A stretch of DNA of 12,157 nucleotides, taken from contig JADGRG010000451.1 in the NCBI GenBank assembly GCA_017881145.1, forward strand, positions 1 through 12,157. Direction: 5' to 3'. Below are positions 1-7,605 of the stretch, piece by piece (position 1 is the stretch's first letter; each line of letters starts with the position of its first letter). This stretch comes from Sandaracinaceae bacterium. Lineage in GTDB: Bacteria > Myxococcota_A > Polyangia > Polyangiales > JAFGIB01. The notes beneath the pieces were generated by a model. That model worked only from the letters and a program-made list of their open reading frames with translations, was not told where the DNA came from and did no database searches. A program made the translations under genes and the position numbers.

Positions 1-3000
1 GATAACGTTGGGCTGCGGCCGCGGCGTCGCCGAGCTGATGCTCCTCGATGACAGCAAGCTCACGCAGCAGCGCCACTTGCTCGGCCGCGACTTCCGTCTG
101 TTGGAGCTTGTGGACGAGCAGGTTCCGGAGGTCCGCGGTCCTATGCTCCGCACGATAGATGCGGTCGAGGGCTGCGAGTGCGTTCTCGTCGGCCGGCACG
201 AGATCGAGAACCTTCTGCCACTCGGTGGCAGAGACATCGGCGCGGCCCAGTCGTTCACTCGCGATCACGGCCATGCGCCGGCGCAAGAGCAGAGCTTCTT
301 CGCGCGGCGCTGTCTCGGCGCGCTCTCGGTAGCTCTGGACGACCCGCTCGAAGGCCTGCGCCAGCTCTGCAGCAGATTCCAGCGCCTGTCCGAATTCGAT
401 GCGGTCCGGCGCGAGCTCGTAGGCTGCCAGCGCATACGCGAACGCCGCCTCACCGTCCCGCAGCTTGTCCTGCGCCAGCACGCGCAGGCGCGTCAGGAGC
501 GAGAGCCGCTCGGCCGCTGCGCTCTCGGGCAGCGAGGCACGCACCACCTCCAGCACTGCACACAGACGCGACCACTTCTCTTCGGCCTCGTAGATGGGCG
601 CCAGAGCCGCTGCTGCACGCGCGTGGCTCGGATCGACGCTCAGCACCCGCTCGTAGCTGCGCTGCGCGCGTGCCGGCTCGGAGAGTTTCTGCTCGAAGAC
701 GCGCGCCGCCCGCAAGCTCAGATCGATCTTGGTCTCGCGAGCCTCCACACGATCTGCCTCGGAAGAGAGAACGTCGACCAGGCCCTCGAAGTCGGCGGCG
801 CGCTCGTAGAGCACTTCGAGCGCATCCCACTCACCGAACGAGAGCAAGCTGTCGCGCAAGGAGCGCAGCGCCCTGCCCTGCTTCGGATCGATCTCGAGAA
901 TACGCCGGAAGGCTCGGCTCGCAGCTTCCGGATCGCTCTTGCGCTCGGTGTGCAGCGTTCCTAGCTTGAGCAGAACTCGGATCTTGCCCTCGCTGCTCGG
1001 CTCACGTCCGATTTGCAGCTCGAGAACCTCGGCCAAGGTCGCCCAGTCCTTCTCGCGTTCGGCCAGCTTCTCGAGCGCATCGAGCGCGCTCTTGCCGTAG
1101 ACATCGTCCTGCACGACCTCGCGCCAGAGCGCGACGGCATCTTGGTAGCGATGCAGGCGATCGGCAGCGAGCTCCGCCATCACCACGGTGAGCTTGGCCC
1201 GGGCTCCCGGGTCACTCGTGACGTCGCGCTCTCTGCGCAGCACCTCGAAGAGCGGCTTCCAGGCGCGCTTCTTCTCGTAGATGTCGCGTAGCCGACCGAG
1301 TGCCTCGCGGTGGTTCGGATCGATCTCGAGCAGCTTCTCGAGCGGCACCGCAGCCTGGTTGTAGTTCGAGAAATGCTCGACCCACAGACCTGCGATCTGC
1401 AGATAGATCGCGACCTTGCGCGCGCGGTCGCTGCTCAGATCGGCGTCGTGCGAGAGCACGTTGATGAGGTCGTTCCAGCGACCGAGCTCGCGATACTTGT
1501 CGGCGAGCGCTCCCAGCGTGGCGCGGTCGTCGGGCGCCAGACGCAGAATCGCGTTGTAGGCATTGATCAGCATCCCGTCGAGGCGCAGACGGTCGCGATA
1601 CACCGCGGCAAGCTCGCGCAGCACCTCGACTTTGCGTTCTGGTGCGTCGTCGGGCACGGCGTCGACCTGTGCCTTGAGCACCTCGACCAGCGCGTTCCAC
1701 TTCTCCGACTTGATGTAGAGGTCCTTGAGGATGCACGCCGCGTCGTGGTTGTCGGGGTCGAGCCGCTGCACCAGCTTCCACGCCTCGATGGCGCGCTCGC
1801 CCATGCCCTGCGCGGCCTGCGAGAGCCGAGCCGCTTCCACCGCGAACGCGACCTTGCGCGGTCGGTCCGCCGAAACGCGCTGCGCATCCGAGAGGATGCG
1901 GATGAGCTGTTCCACGTCGCCGCGTTCCGTCAGGTAGGCGCGGTAGAAATCGAGCATGGCCGGATGCGTCGGGTCGAGCTTGCGCAGCCGCGCGAAGTGC
2001 GGCTCGGCAGCTTCCGGCAGCTTGCGCATGCGCCAGTTCACCATGCCGATCTGCAGCAGGATGCCCTGCTCGATCTCGACCTTCTGCGGAACCTGCAGCG
2101 CGTCCTGGTAGAGCCCGACCAGGTGATCCCACTGCTCGGCTTCGGTGAAATACTCGGAGAGGTAGGCCATGGCCTCCGAGTGGGTCGGCTCGAAATCCAA
2201 CACGCGCTCGTAACAGGCGGCGGCGCGATTCTTCTCCATCAGCTTGCGCGCGAACACGCGGGCTGCCCGGACGTAGAGGTTGATGCGATCCTGCTTGTCC
2301 CGGACTGCCTCCGCGGAGTCGAGCAAGTGCTGCGCCAGCGGCTTCCATTCCTCGCGCTCACGCAGGATTTGCTCGTAGAGCAGGCATGCCCGACGGTTGC
2401 TCGGGTCGAGCTCCAACACTTTCTTGAAGAGCTTGTCGGCTTCCTTGCCCTTGCGTTTGTATTCCCACGACAGACACGCCGCACGAAGCAGGAGCGAGGT
2501 CTTGAGGGAAAGGTCGCTCGCGGACTCAGCTTCTTCCACGAAGCGCTTGGCGAACTTCTTCCAGCTCGCCTCGGCCTGCTCGATGCGCTTGAGCGCATCG
2601 GTGACGTCGGGGTCGTCGCCCAAGAGCGAAAGCGCCTGGTTGTAGGCATCGCGCGCTGTCTCGGGGTCGAGCAGGAACTCCGCACGCAGCCGCCCCAGCT
2701 CCTTCCAGAGTGAAGCCGAAAACACACGGTCTTCACTCACGAGCAGCAGCTCGACCTCGATCAGGCGCGCGACCGCAGCCAGCTCACCGCGTAGCTCGTG
2801 ACCTTGCCTTGCCATCTCCAGCAGGCGCGCGGGCTCGTCGCCGAGCCGGCTTCGATCGCCGCTCTCCACGATCACGCGCAGCTCGGTCAGCGCCTCGCGG
2901 TCGTCCGGGTCGACCTCGAGCACACCCAAGCAATGGCTGAGCTTGCGCTCAAGCTTGGGCTCGCCAGCGGCGGATGCGCCAGCGGATGCAACCGTCTCAG

Positions 3001-3016
3001 TTGGTGTCTGCGCCAC
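1..3016 (-). CDS. Large TPR-repeat protein (C-terminus beyond left edge)
   Basis: The minus frame is open from an in-frame TAG at 3025-3023 to the left edge, 1005 codons without a stop. I chose the GTG at 3016: it is the first start after that stop and has AGGA (3024-3021) 4 bases upstream. No signal peptide is visible, so the protein is probably cytoplasmic. After a short Ala/Ser/Thr-rich head come repeats of the type LELDPSNRRA...LYEQ...EEWKPL. The 'LDP' positions fall near residues 33, 200, 271, 344, 417, 489, 561, 636, 706, 789, 869 and 939, so most of the protein has a period of 70-80 residues, consistent with paired TPR helices forming a solenoid scaffold. TPR proteins mediate protein-protein contacts; no catalytic domain is seen and the partner is unknown. 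The gene is divergent from the aminopeptidase. Confident as a gene and as TPR, not as to role. Confidence 0.9.
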   Translation of the reverse strand, partial: MAQTPTETVASAGASAAGEPKLERKLSHCLGVLEVDPDDREALTELRVIVESGDRSRLGDEPARLLEMARQGHELRGELAAVARLIEVELLLVSEDRVFSASLWKELGRLRAEFLLDPETARDAYNQALSLLGDDPDVTDALKRIEQAEASWKKFAKRFVEEAESASDLSLKTSLLLRAACLSWEYKRKGKEADKLFKKVLELDPSNRRACLLYEQILREREEWKPLAQHLLDSAEAVRDKQDRINLYVRAARVFARKLMEKNRAAACYERVLDFEPTHSEAMAYLSEYFTEAEQWDHLVGLYQDALQVPQKVEIEQGILLQIGMVNWRMRKLPEAAEPHFARLRKLDPTHPAMLDFYRAYLTERGDVEQLIRILSDAQRVSADRPRKVAFAVEAARLSQAAQGMGERAIEAWKLVQRLDPDNHDAACILKDLYIKSEKWNALVEVLKAQVDAVPDDAPERKVEVLRELAAVYRDRLRLDGMLINAYNAILRLAPDDRATLGALADKYRELGRWNDLINVLSHDADLSSDRARKVAIYLQIAGLWVEHFSNYNQAAVPLEKLLEIDPNHREALGRLRDIYEKKRAWKPLFEVLRRERDVTSDPGARAKLTVVMAELAADRLHRYQDAVALWREVVQDDVYGKSALDALEKLAEREKDWATLAEVLELQIGREPSSEGKIRVLLKLGTLHTERKSDPEAASRAFRRILEIDPKQGRALRSLRDSLLSFGEWDALEVLYERAADFEGLVDVLSSEADRVEARETKIDLSLRAARVFEQKLSEPARAQRSYERVLSVDPSHARAAAALAPIYEAEEKWSRLCAVLEVVRASLPESAAAERLSLLTRLRVLAQDKLRDGEAAFAYALAAYELAPDRIEFGQALESAAELAQAFERVVQSYRERAETAPREEALLLRRRMAVIASERLGRADVSATEWQKVLDLVPADENALAALDRIYRAEHRTADLRNLLVHKLQQTEVAAEQVALLRELAVIEEHQLGDAAAAAQRY

Positions 3017-3211
3017 GCATTCCTACCCCACGCCGCGTTAGGTCCCACAGCGCCCCGGCGTGGCGCAGCGATGGTACTTACGCGGGCCCACCTCACGCAA
3101 GCGGAGAATGGCCACATAGGACCGCCGCAGGCTACCAGCGTCGCGGCCGGCACCTGCTCGCGTTATGCTCGGCACCCGCGCCACGCCGCACCGTTCACGC
3201 AGAGAACCCGC
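3017..3211. promoter_or_regulatory. Divergent intergenic region between TPR gene and aminopeptidase
   Basis: These 195 bases separate two divergent starts and must carry promoters or leaders for both. I see no convincing -35/-10 pair. The best -10-like element is TATGCT (3164-3169) facing the aminopeptidase, without a matching -35. An 8-base inverted repeat lies at the TPR-gene end. Confidence 0.4.
3028..3063. repeat. 8-base inverted repeat in the TPR-gene leader
   Basis: CCACGCCG (3028-3035) is matched by CGGCGTGG (3056-3063) with a 20-base spacer. The near arm lies 3 bases upstream of the AGGA ribosome-binding sequence of the minus-strand TPR gene. In RNA it could form a hairpin near the start; in DNA it could be an operator. 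In such GC-rich DNA it may be chance. Confidence 0.3.
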
Positions 3212-4510
3212 ATGTCCGAGCTCGTCACGAACCTCCTGCACTACATCGACGCATCTCCGACGCCTTACCACGCGGTGACGCAGAGCGTGCACATGCTAGA
3301 GGACGCCGGCTTCGCCCCACTGCGCGAGGAAGACCGCTGGACGCTCAAGCCCGGCGACCGCGGCTACGTGGTGCGCGGTGGTTCGAGCCTGGCAGCCTTC
3401 ATCTGCGGACGCGTCGCTCCGCACGAGGCCGGCTTCCTGCTGGTCGGGGCCCACACCGACTCGCCGAACCTGCGGGTGAAGCCTGTGCCCGAGCTTGCCC
3501 GCTCCGGCTATCGGCAGCTGGCGGTGGAGGTCTACGGTTCTCCGCTGCTCAGCACCTGGCTCGACCGCGACTTGTCGCTAGCCGGCCGCGTGGTCGTCGA
3601 CACCGACGGAGCGCACTGCGAAAACCATCTCATCGACTTCCAGCGAGCGCTCCTGCGCATCCCGAACCTCGCCATCCACCTCAACCGCAACGTGAACACC
3701 GAAGGGCTCGTGCTCAACGCGCAGACGCACATGGCTCCCATCTTGGGGCTGGGCACCAAGGACCCCTTCACGCTGCGCGAGCTGCTGGCCGCCGAATTGC
3801 GCGATCGAGGGCAAGCCTGCGACGCCGAGCGCATCGCAGGCTTCGATCTCTCGCTCTACGACACGCAACAAGCGTCCACAGCAGGCCTGCACGGAGAGCT
3901 CATCCAGGCAAGTCGCCTCGACAACCTGGCGAGTTGTTTCGCTGCAGTCGCAGCGCTCGCGGACGTGGATGATCCGAGCGACGCCACGCGCGGCATCGTG
4001 CTCTACGATCACGAAGAAGTCGGCAGCCGCAGCGCTCAAGGCGCGCACTCGCCCTTCCTGCGCCAGGTGCTGGAGCGCGCCACGCATGCCTGCGGCAGCG
4101 CCGAAAGCGACGAGACGGCGCGCGCCATGGCTCGCTCGTTTCTGATCTCGGCCGATACCGCCCACGCCCTGCATCCGAACTACGCAGACCGTCACGAGCC
4201 GAGTCACCAGCCCGTCCTGGGCGGCGGACCGGTGATCAAGACCAACGTCAACCAGGCCTACGCGACCGACGGCGAGAGCATGGCTCGCTTCGCCCAGCTC
4301 TGCCGCAGCGCGGAAGTCACGCCGCAGCACTACGTGGTGCGCACCGACCTGCCCTGCGGCAGCACCATCGGCCCCATCACAGCCGGGCAGCTCGGCCTGC
4401 GCACCGTGGACGTCGGTGTCCCTCTGCTCTCGATGCACTCCATCCGCGAGATGGCCGCAGTGGCGGACCTCGAGGCCTTCCAGCGCGTGCTGGAGAGTTT
4501 CTTCGGCTGA
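3212..4510 (+). CDS. apeB: M18 family zinc aminopeptidase
   Basis: This 432-residue protein matches the usual length of bacterial M18 (aspartyl-aminopeptidase type) enzymes, di-zinc cytosolic peptidases that remove N-terminal, often acidic, residues from peptides. The family's metal and catalytic motifs are all visible: GAHTDSP (H81, D83), SRLDNL (D237, probable bridging ligand), LYDHEEVGS (E268 probable base, E269 ligand), ISADTAHALHPNY (D315) and MHSIREM (H409). CGSTIGP and GGPVIKTN are also typical. Ligand assignment rests on family knowledge. The open frame extends upstream to 2798, but family similarity begins at the ATG at 3212 (MSELVTNLLHYIDASPTPYH), and the extra stretch lies antisense to the TPR gene. 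AGAGA upstream is a weak ribosome-binding sequence. It appears monocistronic, and there is no signal peptide. The enzyme looks intact. Confidence 0.95.
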   Translation: MSELVTNLLHYIDASPTPYHAVTQSVHMLEDAGFAPLREEDRWTLKPGDRGYVVRGGSSLAAFICGRVAPHEAGFLLVGAHTDSPNLRVKPVPELARSGYRQLAVEVYGSPLLSTWLDRDLSLAGRVVVDTDGAHCENHLIDFQRALLRIPNLAIHLNRNVNTEGLVLNAQTHMAPILGLGTKDPFTLRELLAAELRDRGQACDAERIAGFDLSLYDTQQASTAGLHGELIQASRLDNLASCFAAVAALADVDDPSDATRGIVLYDHEEVGSRSAQGAHSPFLRQVLERATHACGSAESDETARAMARSFLISADTAHALHPNYADRHEPSHQPVLGGGPVIKTNVNQAYATDGESMARFAQLCRSAEVTPQHYVVRTDLPCGSTIGPITAGQLGLRTVDVGVPLLSMHSIREMAAVADLEAFQRVLESFFG

Positions 4511-4579
4511 AAGGTAAGGAGTGCGCTCTTCCGGATCGGGATGGGCGCTAGCGGCACTGTGCTTGATTCGGAGAGCGGC

Positions 4580-5455
4580 TCAGGGCTTCTTCCCGGGACC
4601 TCCGCTAGCTGCGCCTGACGCGAGCGCGCAGCTGAACTGCCCGGTGATCTCGCCCGCAGCGACGCTGTGATCGTGGTTGGTATCGACGAAGAGCACGTCG
4701 TCGTTGCAGCCCTTGGTCTTCGCGTTGATGACCGGGGCGCTGGCGAACTTGTTCGATACGAGCACGGCGTTGTTGGCTTCTACATTGGTGGCGCCCCAGA
4801 CCTCGCAGAGCGCGAGGTTCACGTTCTCGCCGGTGATGGTCAGGTCGCCCTCGATCACGCAGTCGATCAGCGTGCCGTTGTTCTTGCTGATCGTGACGTT
4901 GCCCTGCACACGCACGCCGCGCACGATAGAGTTGTTCTTGGCGATGTCGAGGTTGCCGCCGATCACGGACACGTCCGGTCCCGCGCCGTACACGGTGACG
5001 TTGTTGCCGTCGATGGTCAGGTCGCCCATCACGTCGACACCGTCGTCCTTGTTGTCGAGCACGAGCACCGTGTTGTTGCCCACGTCGTGGACGGGGCCTT
5101 CGAAGTCTTGCACCGTCACGCCGTCGGTCGGATAGCAGGCGACGTAGAGCACCGTGCCGTCTTTGTCGACAAGCACGTCGCTCGTGCCGTTGTTGCCGCA
5201 GCTGGTCTGCGGCCGCACGCAGGTGTTGTCCAAGGTGATGCAGGCGTTGCCGTCGGGTGTGCCCACGAGGATGCCGCCGCCCGCGGCCCGCACGACGCCC
5301 GCATCGGCGTTGAAGAATGCGTCGCCGCCGATCACGGTGGTTTGATTGCTCGCGTAGGGCAGATGGCTGGGCGTGGGCGCCGGGGCATCGCTGCAGCCGG
5401 AGATGGCGAGCGCGAGCGACAAGACGCTGCTCACGCAGAGGTTCGAGGTGCGCAT
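4580..5455 (-). CDS. Surface lipoprotein with predicted beta-helix and EF-hand-type loop
   Basis: A 291-residue protein with a lipoprotein signal (LALAISGC, lipid-carrying C21). The ATG at 5455 has TAGGAG 9 bases upstream, overlapping the end of the preceding gene. Residues about 127-237 form short coils of the type GDLTIDGNN, GNLDIAKNN, GNVTISKNN, GDLTITGEN, VEANN. The Asn pairs sit at 127, 151, 174, 192, 210 and 228, the last four exactly 18 residues apart, which suggests a parallel beta-helix with an asparagine ladder. Near the end DTNHDHSVAAGE (258-269) matches a 12-residue EF-hand or dockerin-type calcium loop (D1, N3, D5, S7, E12). It is the last gene of a leftward cluster, 15 bases after the Cys-rich gene, so co-transcription is likely. 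I do not recognise a named family. A calcium-stabilised structural or adhesive role is inference. Confidence 0.85.
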   Translation of the reverse strand: MRTSNLCVSSVLSLALAISGCSDAPAPTPSHLPYASNQTTVIGGDAFFNADAGVVRAAGGGILVGTPDGNACITLDNTCVRPQTSCGNNGTSDVLVDKDGTVLYVACYPTDGVTVQDFEGPVHDVGNNTVLVLDNKDDGVDVMGDLTIDGNNVTVYGAGPDVSVIGGNLDIAKNNSIVRGVRVQGNVTISKNNGTLIDCVIEGDLTITGENVNLALCEVWGATNVEANNAVLVSNKFASAPVINAKTKGCNDDVLFVDTNHDHSVAAGEITGQFSCALASGAASGGPGKKP

Positions 5456-5470
5456 GGTTCTAGACTCCTA

Positions 5471-6400
5471 TCAGCCCGGTGGAATGACCAGGCAACAACC
5501 GAAGGAACAGTAGGTTCCGCCGGGGCAGCTGAGGGTACTCGAGCACAGGGCTTCGCCGTTGTCGCACGTGTACGGCACCCCGGTTCCGCCGCTGCCGGCA
5601 GCGCCGCCGGTGACTCCGGCGCTGCCGCCACCGGTTCCTGCCGAGCCGCCGCCCGCTCCGCCGCTACCGGTGGAGGTGCAACTCGCCGGTAGATCGGCTG
5701 CCGTCTTGCCGGGGCACAGCTCACAGCTGCCGCAGGTGTTCTGACACTGCGGGTTGGGCGTGCAGGCCTGGCACTTGGACAGGTCGCTTGCGTTGCAGCT
5801 GCTCGAGAGCACGACGTTTACGGTCTTGCCGTCGCTGCCACGGATCCCGCAGCAACCGAAGCAATCGCAGCCGTTGGGAGCGAGCGGGCGGCAGAAATCG
5901 ATGCACGTCTGCGCGAGCAGGCAATCCTTCGAGCTCATCGGAAGCTCACCGGTGAGGCACTTGGTCGAATAGCGGCAACCATCGTCGCCAGCGCCAGAGT
6001 TGCCATCGAAGAAACAGTCCTGCCACTTGGGATCCACGTTGTCGCCGGGGATGCCAGTGGCGAACGAGCCTTCGTCGTTGTCGTTGGGACCGGTGCATTC
6101 AGTGTCGAAGCCGTCGGTGAAGCCGTCGCCGTCGTTGTCGATGCCGTCGGAACAGGCGCACGGCCCGCCGCACACTTGCTTGGCGAGCGCGCTCGTCCCG
6201 GCCGCACCGCCAGCGCCGGGCACGCTCCCGGCACCGCCGCCATCAGTGGCAGAGTTGCCGCTTCCACCGTGAGTGGCGCCGCTCCCGCTTGCGCCCACGA
6301 CCGCTGCATCCGCCAGAAACGCGCCGCTCGTCGGCCTCTTGCCCGCACAGCTTGCGCACACCGCCACGAGCACGCCCAGGAGCCAGACACGGGTCTTCAT
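5471..6400 (-). CDS. Cys-rich secreted protein with DNDGDG motif (paralog A)
   Basis: A 309-residue exported protein. The N-terminus is MKTRVWLLGVLVAVCASC; C18 may be lipid-modified, but Cys at -3 is an imperfect lipobox. A Gly/Ser/Ala linker (about 36-71) precedes a core with roughly 28 cysteines. In order: CACSDGIDNDGDG (81-93, thrombospondin-type-3-like calcium motif), ECTGPNDNDE, DCFFDGNSGAGDDGCRY, PNGCDCFGCC, CGSCELCPG, a second Gly/Ser linker, and a terminal CSFGCCL. The protein at 9467-10318 shares the whole framework, so the two are paralogs. Such proteins are familiar from myxobacterial genomes, but I know of no characterised function; extracellular calcium binding and disulfide stabilisation are inferred. 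The ATG at 6400 has no clear ribosome-binding sequence; a promoter-like block shared with the sigma gene ends 6 bases before it. It is followed after 15 bases by the beta-helix lipoprotein gene. Confidence 0.85.
   Translation of the reverse strand: MKTRVWLLGVLVAVCASCAGKRPTSGAFLADAAVVGASGSGATHGGSGNSATDGGGAGSVPGAGGAAGTSALAKQVCGGPCACSDGIDNDGDGFTDGFDTECTGPNDNDEGSFATGIPGDNVDPKWQDCFFDGNSGAGDDGCRYSTKCLTGELPMSSKDCLLAQTCIDFCRPLAPNGCDCFGCCGIRGSDGKTVNVVLSSSCNASDLSKCQACTPNPQCQNTCGSCELCPGKTAADLPASCTSTGSGGAGGGSAGTGGGSAGVTGGAAGSGGTGVPYTCDNGEALCSSTLSCPGGTYCSFGCCLVIPPG
5582..5673 (-). repeat. Low-complexity Gly/Ser/Ala linker coding region
   Basis: Within paralog A this stretch encodes an almost pure Gly/Ser/Ala/Thr segment (GSGGAGGGSAGTGGGSAG and similar). 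The matching place in paralog B has only a short GAGASAGTPS, so the linker has expanded or contracted between the copies. The DNA is a loose array of GCC/GGC-type triplets prone to slippage. Confidence 0.6.
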
Positions 6401-6406
6401 GTCTTG

Positions 6407-6438
6407 ATTGTGGGAGCTGCGTGGCTCGCGGTTGAAAG
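6407..6438 (-). promoter_or_regulatory. Candidate sigma-dependent promoter for Cys-rich paralog A
   Basis: CTTTCAAC (6438-6431) and CACAAT (6412-6407) are separated by 18 bases, with AGCCAC between them. The same three blocks, in the same order, precede the sigma-factor gene (7567-7597). CACAAT ends 6 bases before the ATG at 6400, so transcription would begin at or near the start codon. The AAC in the upstream block resembles the -35 core of many ECF promoters. Promoter function is inferred. Confidence 0.5.
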
Positions 6439-6455
6439 AAAGCGCCGGCCGGTGC
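6432..6455 (-). terminator. Weak candidate terminator after the barrel-protein gene
   Basis: Read on the minus strand, GCACCGGCCGGCGC (6455-6442) is a 14-base near-palindrome just after the stop at 6461, followed by TTTCTTTC. With a 4-base loop only about 5 base pairs remain, and the T-run is interrupted. It overlaps the upstream block of the next promoter candidate. Confidence 0.3.
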
Positions 6456-6460
6456 GGGCC

Positions 6461-7555
6461 TCAGCGGCTGGCCCAGCTCAGCGCCAGATAGGCGAGTGGT
6501 CGCAGGCCCCCGAGATCCGCGACATCTCGGCCGTTCACCGCAAAGCGCTGATGCAGCAGGCGCGTCTGCAAGTCGATTCCCAGCTGCAGTGACAGGCTCG
6601 CGGCGATGGGAACCTCGGCTCGGATTCCCAGCAGCCAGGAGGCGAGGCGCGTGTGGGCGCCGGCGCTCGCACCCGCCGCCGTGCGGCCGCTGGCGGAGAT
6701 GAACGAGTACGCAACGCCGCTGCGCACGCCCAGCCAGACGGAATCGATGCGGCGCGCGAGGCTGAGCGTCAGCTCGGGAGATAGCTCCGAAAAGTGCACC
6801 GAGGAGCCCGCGCTGGCGATGCCCAGGCTCGGCATGAAGATGAAGCCGAGCGTCGCAGTCGAACGCAAGCGCGCGCTTTCCAGCATCGGACCCGCTGCGA
6901 CCGAAGCGCCCCATTGCCCGAGCGCTGAGCCCGGTTGCGAGCCGGCGAGCGCGCCTGCGCTCACCTGTGCGCCGATGAACGTCGTGCCGGCCGATGCCTC
7001 GGTCGCCGCGGCGCTTGTCGAGGCGGGCGCAAGCAAGCGCGCCTTTGGTGACGTCTCGGTGGGAGTGCTTGCGAGCTCAGCTACAAGCTCGCTCACCTTG
7101 ATCGCGAGCGTGCGATCCATGTCGGGTCCTTCACCGCCCGGCACGCGCACGACCTCGAGCAGCGCCCGGCCCGCCCGCTGACCCACCGCGTAGAGCACCG
7201 CTTCCTGCGAGCCATCGGCAGCGACCATCGGCTCGTCGCTCCAGACCACGAGCAGCAGATGCTGCTCTGCGGCCATGGCTTCAGCTGCATGGATCCGACT
7301 GACGACGGAGGCATGCGCGAGCTCAGCGCTGCGCGCCCGGCTGTCCACGTCCGCGAGCTCGGCCAGTTGGATGCGCAGCGATGCGAGCAAACCCGGACGC
7401 GGGCGGGCAGCGTCGTCGAGCAGCACGACCTGCCTTCGTACCGTATCCTGTGTCTGTGGTGCCTGTGCGTGCGCCGAGGCATATGCCCACATACAGGCCA
7501 GGCCAGAGGCCATCCCGATACGCCGCATCAGGGGCTTTCGTCGGCTCCGAGCCAC
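6461..7555 (-). CDS. Exported protein, N-terminal domain plus probable outer-membrane beta-barrel
   Basis: A 364-residue protein from a GTG at 7555, chosen because AAAGGA lies 9 bases upstream. Alternatives are the ATG at 7528 (still giving a signal peptide) and the ATG at 7594 (a long head lacking signal-peptide character). A basic stretch (RSRRKPLMRR) and a hydrophobic segment end at AHAQA near residue 32, a typical signal-peptidase I site. Residues 33 to about 170 form a soluble domain (VVLLDD, LLLVVWSDE, DRTLAIKVSELVAEL). From about 190 onward alternating hydrophobic strands (GVRSGVAYSF, SLQLGIDLQTRL) end in LAYLALSW near the C-terminus, resembling an outer-membrane beta-barrel. It is divergent from the sigma/anti-sigma operon, a common position for a regulated surface partner. 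The family is not recognised; the barrel assignment is a prediction from strand pattern only. Confidence 0.8.
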   Translation of the reverse strand: MARSRRKPLMRRIGMASGLACMWAYASAHAQAPQTQDTVRRQVVLLDDAARPRPGLLASLRIQLAELADVDSRARSAELAHASVVSRIHAAEAMAAEQHLLLVVWSDEPMVAADGSQEAVLYAVGQRAGRALLEVVRVPGGEGPDMDRTLAIKVSELVAELASTPTETSPKARLLAPASTSAAATEASAGTTFIGAQVSAGALAGSQPGSALGQWGASVAAGPMLESARLRSTATLGFIFMPSLGIASAGSSVHFSELSPELTLSLARRIDSVWLGVRSGVAYSFISASGRTAAGASAGAHTRLASWLLGIRAEVPIAASLSLQLGIDLQTRLLHQRFAVNGRDVADLGGLRPLAYLALSWASR

Positions 7556-7605
7556 GCCCGCATTTCCTTTCAACGCGGCAGCCACTGGGCACACAATTCC
7601 GATGT
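7556..7605. promoter_or_regulatory. 50-bp divergent control region of the sigma/surface module
   Basis: This is the whole gap between the barrel-protein gene and the sigma gene. On the plus strand it holds CTTTCAAC (7567-7574), 17 bases, then CACAAT (7592-7597), which ends 8 bases before the sigma ATG. AGCCAC (7580-7585) lies in the spacer. The blocks match those before Cys-rich paralog A. On the minus strand it holds the AAAGGA ribosome-binding sequence (7570-7565) of the barrel gene. The barrel gene's own promoter must lie at least partly inside the sigma coding region, and I could not identify it. Confidence 0.55.

Noticed and set aside
1310..2713. Long plus-strand open frame (467 codons), with other long plus frames at 8-964 and 1013-1291
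   Set aside because: They are antisense to the continuous TPR gene; codon bias in GC-rich DNA keeps the opposite frame open, and the translated products show no recognisable domain.
5577..5690. GC-rich triplet array considered as a CRISPR or tandem DNA repeat
   Set aside because: Units are irregular and explained by a Gly/Ser/Ala linker in the encoded protein; no spacers of constant length.
4667..5692. Plus-strand open frame of 341 codons across the two lipoprotein genes
   Set aside because: It is a mirror of the beta-helix lipoprotein (Val/His/Asp-rich), crosses two genes, and has no ribosome-binding sequence or fold signature.
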